Notes under the pieces: generated by a model
Told to the model about the DNA's origin: nothing
Database searches by the model: none
Seen by the model: only the letters and a program-made list of their open reading frames with translations
Assembly: GCF_039594555.1 (NCBI RefSeq)
Contig: NZ_JBCNNF010000434.1
Coordinates: 1-5,704, forward strand
DNA from: Inquilinus sp039594555
Lineage (GTDB): Bacteria > Pseudomonadota > Alphaproteobacteria > DSM-16000 > Inquilinaceae
Direction of reading: 5' to 3'
Length of the DNA: 5,704 nt
In this document: in pieces, positions 1 through 5,704 of the stretch
Position numbering within the stretch: the first letter of the stretch is position 1
How the letters are laid out: each line of letters begins with the position of its first letter
Position numbers and translations under genes: made by a program

Positions 1-2541
<2,541 letters not shown>

Positions 2542-2548
2542 GGAAGGG

Positions 2549-2564
2549 CTCCTTCGGTCGAAGG
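2549..2564 (-). promoter_or_regulatory. acnA ribosome binding site inside a small hairpin
   Basis: The acnA Shine-Dalgarno AGGAG lies at 2553-2549, 7 nt before the GTG start. Positions 2564-2551 read CCTTCGACCGAAGG on the mRNA strand, a perfect inverted repeat. It can form a CCTTC/GAAGG stem with a GACC loop. The AGG of the Shine-Dalgarno is the end of the 3' arm, so folding would partly mask ribosome access. The stem is short (5 bp), and a regulatory role is inference only. Confidence 0.5.
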
Positions 2565-2591
2565 CTGGTCTCGGATGGGCTGTGCGGCCTT

Positions 2592-2620
2592 CATGTAGCG
2601 CGTCCGCGCAAGCCGTTCAA
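2592..2620 (-). promoter_or_regulatory. Candidate sigma70-type promoter of acnA
   Basis: On the minus strand TTGAAC (2620-2615) is followed after exactly 17 nt by TACATG (2597-2592). The matches to the consensus -35 and -10 boxes are 4/6 and 3/6. This would start transcription near 2585 and give a leader of about 45 nt before the acnA GTG. It is the best-spaced pair in the 89-nt gap between the hydrolase stop and the acnA start. The match is weak and the call rests on position and spacing. Read-through from the hydrolase gene is also possible, because no terminator is visible between the two genes. Confidence 0.33.
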
Positions 2621-2630
2621 ATGCAACGGG

Positions 2631-3464
2631 TCAAGAACCGTTCGCAACTGCGAAGGCGGCGATCCGGGGCAGCACCCGTTCGGCGGCCTCGAAATGCGGC
2701 GCGTGCCGGCAATCCGGCACCAGCCAGGTCTCGCAAGGCCCGGAAACCCCGGCCTTGATGGCGTCCAGCTGGGCCGGGGTGCCGTATTCGTCCTCCGCCC
2801 CCTGGATCGCCAGCACCGGGCAGCGGATCGAGGGCAGCGCGTCACGCATGTCGAAGCTGCGGAATCCGGGGGTCGGCCACAGCTCGGCCCAGTTGGCGAA
2901 GGTGAAATCCGTCTTGTCGCCGTGATAGCGGGCCAGCACTGCGCGCAGTCTGGAGCCCGGGGCATGGAAGGCGGTGTGGGCCGCGGCGATGCCGGCCAGC
3001 GTCTCCTCCTCGACGAGGACATGCGCCGCCTCGGTCACGGCCCAGGCGCAGCGGCCGGGATGGGCGGCGGCGAAGATCAGGGCGATGCTGCCGCCGTCGC
3101 TGTGCCCGACCAGCCCCACGCGCTCGACCCCGAGCGCGTCCAGCATCCGCGGCAGCGCCTCGCGCCCCTCCTGATAGAGGTAGTCGTCCCGGCGTGGCGC
3201 CGGCAGCGGGTCGGACCGGCCGAAGCCCAGCCGGTCGTGCGCCAGCACCGGATGGCCGGTCGCCTCGGCCAGCCGGGCCGCGACATCGACGCCGCGCCGC
3301 GTCCATTGCGCGACGGAGCCGAGCCCTTCGTGTAGAAGAAGGATGGGGAGGCGCCCGGCGCTGCCGGGCGGATCGAGGCGCTGCCAGTACAGGCTGTGGC
3401 CATCGACGCGGACGAAGCCTTCGCTGCGCCGCAGCGGAACGGGATCGCTCGTCGGGGTGTCCAT
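2631..3464 (-). CDS. Alpha/beta-fold hydrolase, substrate unknown
   Basis: A 277-residue soluble enzyme of the alpha/beta hydrolase superfamily, likely a cytoplasmic serine hydrolase (esterase or C-C/C-O bond hydrolase). Visible in order are HEGLGS (45-50, oxyanion-hole strand-loop), the HDRLGFGRSD block (76-85), the nucleophile elbow GHSDGG (120-125, Ser122), a cap region (about 140-205), the acid in EDEYGT (Asp225), and the histidine in CRHAPH (His254, less likely His257). The triad is therefore complete and the length is normal for the family. The ATG at 3464 is preferred because GGAG sits 5 nt upstream. An in-frame ATG at 3500 would add 12 residues, but it lacks a Shine-Dalgarno and falls in a candidate -10 box. 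No signal peptide is seen. The gene is codirectional with acnA (89 nt gap) and divergent from the phytase-like gene. The substrate cannot be told from the sequence. Confidence 0.92.
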   Translation of the reverse strand: MDTPTSDPVPLRRSEGFVRVDGHSLYWQRLDPPGSAGRLPILLLHEGLGSVAQWTRRGVDVAARLAEATGHPVLAHDRLGFGRSDPLPAPRRDDYLYQEGREALPRMLDALGVERVGLVGHSDGGSIALIFAAAHPGRCAWAVTEAAHVLVEEETLAGIAAAHTAFHAPGSRLRAVLARYHGDKTDFTFANWAELWPTPGFRSFDMRDALPSIRCPVLAIQGAEDEYGTPAQLDAIKAGVSGPCETWLVPDCRHAPHFEAAERVLPRIAAFAVANGS

Positions 3465-3495
3465 CGCCGCTCCGTCATCAAGCCAACACGCGCTC

Positions 3496-3525
3496 GTCAT
3501 GCCGTTGTCGCGCTGTCGTGGTCAA
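3496..3525 (-). promoter_or_regulatory. Candidate promoter of the alpha/beta hydrolase gene
   Basis: In the 95-nt divergent intergenic region, the minus strand has TTGACC (3525-3520, 5/6 to the -35 consensus). After 18 nt comes CATGAC (3501-3496, 3/6 to the -10 consensus). Initiation would fall near 3489, about 25 nt upstream of the ATG at 3464. If this is correct, the upstream in-frame ATG at 3500-3498 lies inside the -10 box and cannot be in the mRNA, which agrees with the start chosen. The -10 match is weak. No comparably spaced pair was seen for the plus-strand gene. Confidence 0.3.
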
Positions 3526-3559
3526 CAGGGGCGCGGGTGGGGTTCGGGGGAGATCGGAT

Positions 3560-4642
3560 ATGAGCAGGTTCGGGATCGCCGTGGTCGGCGCGCTGCTGGC
3601 CTGTGCCGCGCTGCCGGCGCAGGCGGAAGGGTTCGGCCGGCTGCGGCTGATCGGGGAGGCGGCGCTGCCGAAGGGCCTGGACTACCAGGGCACGGCCGTC
3701 GGCGGCCTGTCGGGGCTGGACTGGGACCTGGCGGCCCGGCGGTGGATCGCCCTCAGCGACGACCGGTCGGAGAAGGCGCCGGCCCGGTTCTACACCCTCG
3801 CCATCGACTACGACGCCGAGGCGGTGCGCGGCATCGCGGTCACCGGCGTGACCACGCTGCGCGACGCGGCCGGGGCCAGCTTCGCGCCGAAGAGCGTCGA
3901 CCCGGAGGCGATCCGCCGCGATCCCGCCTCGGGCCTGCTGTACTGGAGCAGCGAGGGCGGGGTGAAGGCCGGGATCGACCCGGCGATCAGCGTTGCCGCG
4001 CCGGATGGCAGCTGGCGGCGCGGCCTGGACCTGCCGCAGCGCTACCGCGTCTCCGAGGACAGGGACAGCGGCCCGCGCGACAACCTGACCTTCGAGGGGC
4101 TGGCTCTGGCGCCGGACGGGCGGACGCTGTTCGTCTCGATGGAAAGCGCCCTGGTCCAGGATGGCCCCGTCGCCTCGCTGGCCGAGGGCAGCCCGGTACG
4201 GATCGCCAGCTTCGACATCGCGACCGGCGCGCCGGGACCGGAGCATGTCTACGTCACCGACCCGATCCCGATGGCGCCGATCCTGGGCGGCTCCGCCGAC
4301 AATGGCGTGTCGGAGATCCTGCCGGCGGGCGACGGCACGCTGCTGGTGCTGGAGCGCGCCTATGCCCAGGGCCGCGGCAACTCGATCCGGCTGTATCGCG
4401 CCGACCCGGCCCTGGCCACCGACGTCTCGAAGCTCGATTCGCTGCTCGATGGCAGCTGGCTGGCCATGCAGAAGACGCTGCTGCTGGATTTCGGCACGCT
4501 CGGCGTGACCCTCGACAATTTCGAGGCGATGGGCTGGGGGCCGGCACTCGCGAACGGCCATCGCAGCCTGGTCGTTATGTCCGACGACAACTTCAACCCG
4601 CTGCAGGTGACCAAGGCCCTGGTGTTCGAGGTGCTGCCCTGA
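3560..4642 (+). CDS. Secreted phytase-like (esterase-like) protein
   Basis: A 360-residue exported protein that I place in the phytase-like family (Pfam PF13449, 'esterase-like activity of phytase family'). Residues 1-22 are a Sec signal peptide: a basic start, a hydrophobic stretch from Ile6 to Leu18, and an AQA cleavage site before Glu23. The mature protein is therefore probably periplasmic. Recurrent acidic motifs fit a propeller-like fold: GLSGLDWD (49-56), LSDDRSE (65-71), DPEAI (114-118), YWSSEGG (128-134), NLTFEGLALAPDG (175-187), ADNGVSEILP (246-255), ERAY (265-268), DNFEAMGWG (319-327) and SDDNFNPLQ (341-349). The start is supported by GGAG at 3549-3552 with 7 nt spacing. The gene is divergent from the hydrolase gene and followed by the REP-like hairpins. 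The family's real substrates are poorly established, so phytase or esterase activity should not be assumed. Confidence 0.88.
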   Translation: MSRFGIAVVGALLACAALPAQAEGFGRLRLIGEAALPKGLDYQGTAVGGLSGLDWDLAARRWIALSDDRSEKAPARFYTLAIDYDAEAVRGIAVTGVTTLRDAAGASFAPKSVDPEAIRRDPASGLLYWSSEGGVKAGIDPAISVAAPDGSWRRGLDLPQRYRVSEDRDSGPRDNLTFEGLALAPDGRTLFVSMESALVQDGPVASLAEGSPVRIASFDIATGAPGPEHVYVTDPIPMAPILGGSADNGVSEILPAGDGTLLVLERAYAQGRGNSIRLYRADPALATDVSKLDSLLDGSWLAMQKTLLLDFGTLGVTLDNFEAMGWGPALANGHRSLVVMSDDNFNPLQVTKALVFEVLP

Positions 4643-4674
4643 GGAAGGCGGCGGTTGTTCGTGGCTCCCCCGTT

Positions 4675-4705
4675 GTCATCCTCGGGCTTGACCCGAGGAT
4701 CCAGG
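4675..4705 (+). repeat. REP-like palindromic repeat, copy 1
   Basis: A 31-nt element containing a 9-bp stem (ATCCTCGGG at 4678-4686 with CCCGAGGAT at 4692-4700) closed by a CTTGA loop, flanked by GTC on the left and CCAGG on the right. It begins 32 nt after the stop codon of the phytase-like gene, and may stop or stabilise that transcript. Elements with a core of this form are abundant between genes in many alphaproteobacteria. There is no U-tract, so a classical intrinsic terminator is not clear. Confidence 0.8.
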
Positions 4706-4731
4706 AGCAGCCAGAGCAGCTCTTGATGGCC

Positions 4732-4762
4732 CCTGGATTGCCGGGTCAAGCCCGGCAATGAC
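4732..4762 (-). repeat. REP-like palindromic repeat, copy 2, inverted
   Basis: This is the inverted partner of the copy at 4675-4705, after a 26-nt spacer. Its own stem is ATTGCCGGG (4737-4745) with CCCGGCAAT (4751-4759) and a TCAAG loop. Read on the minus strand it matches copy 1 at 25 of 31 positions. The six differences form three base-pair positions that remain paired (CCT/AGG in copy 1, TGC/GCA here). The two copies together form an 88-nt imperfect dyad like the paired units of bacterial REP/BIME elements. Confidence 0.8.
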
Positions 4763-4875
4763 AGCTTGGGGTAGGCGCAAGGCGACCTGTGGGGCCTCTA
4801 AGCCCATGTAATCCGCGGCTGGACCGGCCGGGCCCGGCGGGTCACCCTGGCGCCGCGAAACGGAGGAGCCGGGGA

Positions 4876-5298
4876 ATGGAGACGACACCGCGGATCAACG
4901 GGCTGGCCGAGACCTGCCTCTATGTCGAGGATGTCGACCGGTCGGCCGAGTTCTACCAGCGGGTGCTGGGGCTGGAGCTGCTGTCGCGCTCGCCGCGGCT
5001 GGCGGCGCTGGATGCCGGGCGCCAGGGCGCGCTGCTGCTGTTCCGCCACGGCCTGACCTCCGACGGCATGGTCGATGACGAGGGCACGATCCCGGGCCAT
5101 GAAGGGCAGGGCCGGCTGCATATGGCCTTCGCCATCGCCACGGAGGACTTGCCGGCGTGGCGTGCGAAGCTGGAGCGCGAGGGCGTCCCGCTGGCCGGCG
5201 AGACCCATTGGCGGCGCGGCGGCCGCAGCCTGTACTTCCGCGACCCCGACGGCCACGCCATCGAGCTGGCGACGCCGGGGCTGCGCGCCAACTACTAG
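4876..5298 (+). CDS. VOC family protein (glyoxalase / bleomycin-resistance / dioxygenase fold)
   Basis: A 140-residue single-domain member of the vicinal oxygen chelate superfamily. These are small cytoplasmic metalloenzymes or binding proteins that act as dimers. The N-terminal half has the family pattern ETCLYVEDVDRSAEFYQRVLGL (split: E12 to V17, then D19 to L33). The C-terminal half has LHMAFAI (81-87) and the hallmark LYFRDPDGHAIEL (119-131). By alignment to typical members the likely metal ligands are Glu12, where many members have His, and then His82 and Glu130. The start is clear: GGAGGAG at 4862-4868 with 7 nt spacing to the ATG. An upstream in-frame GTG at 4789 has no such signal. 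Fosfomycin or bleomycin resistance, glyoxalase and dioxygenase roles cannot be separated from this sequence. The next gene, creD, lies 103 nt downstream on the same strand. Confidence 0.93.
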   Translation: METTPRINGLAETCLYVEDVDRSAEFYQRVLGLELLSRSPRLAALDAGRQGALLLFRHGLTSDGMVDDEGTIPGHEGQGRLHMAFAIATEDLPAWRAKLEREGVPLAGETHWRRGGRSLYFRDPDGHAIELATPGLRANY

Positions 5299-5367
5299 GC
5301 GCGGGCGGGCGGCGGCGCCCCCAGCTTTCCGCCGCATCGCCACGAAGCGGCCATCGGCGGGCTGGAC

Positions 5368-5384
5368 GCTGCGGGCTTCGCAGC
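5368..5384 (+). other. Short hairpin upstream of creD
   Basis: GCTGCG (5368-5373) and CGCAGC (5379-5384) form a perfect 6-bp inverted repeat around a GGCTT loop, 17 nt before the creD start. It has no U-tract and sits close to the ribosome binding site, so it could be an mRNA leader structure or a chance palindrome in GC-rich DNA. Elsewhere in the 103-nt gap I see no clear promoter. Confidence 0.3.
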
Positions 5385-5401
5385 CTTGAGCGAGGCCCGC
5401 C

Positions 5402-5704
5402 ATGAGCATCGACCCCGTCCCGCCGGCCGCCGCCTGGCCCGCCCGGCGCCTCCGCGCCGGGTCGCCGGCGCTGAAGGTCCTGGCCATCGTCCTGCTGACC
5501 GTCGCGTTCCTGCTGCCGGTGTTCCTGGTCTATGACGTGATCGGCGAGCGCGAGGACCGCTACCGCGAGGTGGTGGCGGAGATCGGCGGCAGCTGGGGCG
5601 GGCCGCAGCGCGTCATCGGGCCGATCCTGGTGGTGCCGTTCCGGCTGCCGTCCGAGCCGCGCGCCGACGGCACGCCGCTGCCGCCGCTGGAGCGCCAGCT
5701 CGTG
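5402..5704 (+). CDS. creD: Inner-membrane protein CreD, N-terminal part, cut by the window edge
   Basis: The first 101 codons, open to the window end, of a CreD-type inner-membrane protein (linked in E. coli to colicin E2 tolerance and to the CreBC regulon). A short basic-proline N-terminus leads to one strongly hydrophobic membrane segment at about residues 24-44. This is followed by the characteristic region VIGEREDRYREVVAEIGGSW (46-65) and then GPQRVIGPILVVPF (67-80), which matches the E. coli CreD pattern of 'ER..R..V...I...GPQ..VGP'. CreD proteins are usually about 430-470 residues, with more membrane segments near the C-terminus that lie outside this window. The ATG at 5402 has GAGG at 5392-5395 with 6 nt spacing. 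No creABC genes are visible upstream, so the local context differs from the E. coli operon. The molecular function of CreD is not well defined. Confidence 0.92.
   Translation, partial: MSIDPVPPAAAWPARRLRAGSPALKVLAIVLLTVAFLLPVFLVYDVIGEREDRYREVVAEIGGSWGGPQRVIGPILVVPFRLPSEPRADGTPLPPLERQLV

Noticed and set aside
3354..3368. A CCCGGC-GCT-GCCGGG inverted repeat, possibly a terminator.
   Set aside because: It lies inside the hydrolase coding sequence (encoding part of the PPGSAGRL segment) and is explained by codon choice; there is no U-tract.
3497..4561. A 354-codon minus-strand frame opposite the phytase-like gene.
   Set aside because: An antisense shadow: biased Arg/Gln/Ala composition, no ribosome binding site worth noting, and no known domain.
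3343..4761. A 472-codon plus-strand frame overlapping the phytase-like gene.
   Set aside because: The translation is Arg/Gly/Pro-rich with no family pattern. The overlapping frame from 3560 has a signal peptide, a Shine-Dalgarno and conserved motifs.
4807..4812. TGTAAT as a -10 box for the VOC gene.
   Set aside because: It matches the -10 consensus at 5 of 6 positions, but no acceptable -35 sequence lies 16-18 nt upstream, so it was not listed as a promoter.
4827..4838. A perfect 12-bp palindrome, GCCGGGCCCGGC, upstream of the VOC gene.
   Set aside because: It is made only of G and C in very GC-rich DNA, so a chance match is likely. There is no second half-site, and no regulator gene is nearby to make it an operator.
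4676..4888. A short minus-strand frame across the intergenic repeats, containing a VIAGLDPAIQ-like string.
   Set aside because: That string is the translation of the palindromic repeat itself, a common source of false small proteins in alphaproteobacteria.

Overview
The window looks like ordinary chromosomal DNA from a very GC-rich alphaproteobacterium. The reasons are strong G/C bias at third codon positions, Shine-Dalgarno-led genes, an AcnA-type aconitase, and a palindromic intergenic repeat of a kind common in alphaproteobacterial chromosomes. A Rhodospirillales-type host such as the Azospirillum/Inquilinus group fits my recollection of these protein families, but the sequence alone does not prove it.

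Layout: (1) Positions 1-2541, minus strand: acnA, aconitate hydratase of the TCA cycle, complete at its N-terminus and cut by the left window edge after 847 codons. (2) Positions 2542-2630: acnA leader, with a plausible sigma70-like promoter and a small hairpin that overlaps the acnA ribosome binding site. (3) Positions 2631-3464, minus strand: an alpha/beta hydrolase with an intact Ser-Asp-His triad. (4) Positions 3465-3559: a short divergent intergenic region. (5) Positions 3560-4642, plus strand: a secreted phytase-like (esterase-like) protein with a signal peptide. (6) Positions 4643-4875: an intergenic region dominated by two inverted copies of a 31-nt REP-like hairpin element, whose sequence differences are all compensatory. 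(7) Positions 4876-5298, plus strand: a small VOC/glyoxalase-fold protein. (8) Positions 5402-5704, plus strand: the N-terminal 101 codons of CreD, an inner-membrane protein, cut by the right edge.

The genes do not form an obvious pathway. AcnA is housekeeping metabolism, the hydrolase and VOC protein are small enzymes of unknown substrate, the phytase-like protein is exported, and CreD is an envelope protein. No phage, transposase, CRISPR, toxin-antitoxin or defence genes are visible. I found no convincing new multi-gene system. The observations most worth checking are the covarying REP pair and the hairpin over the acnA ribosome binding site.
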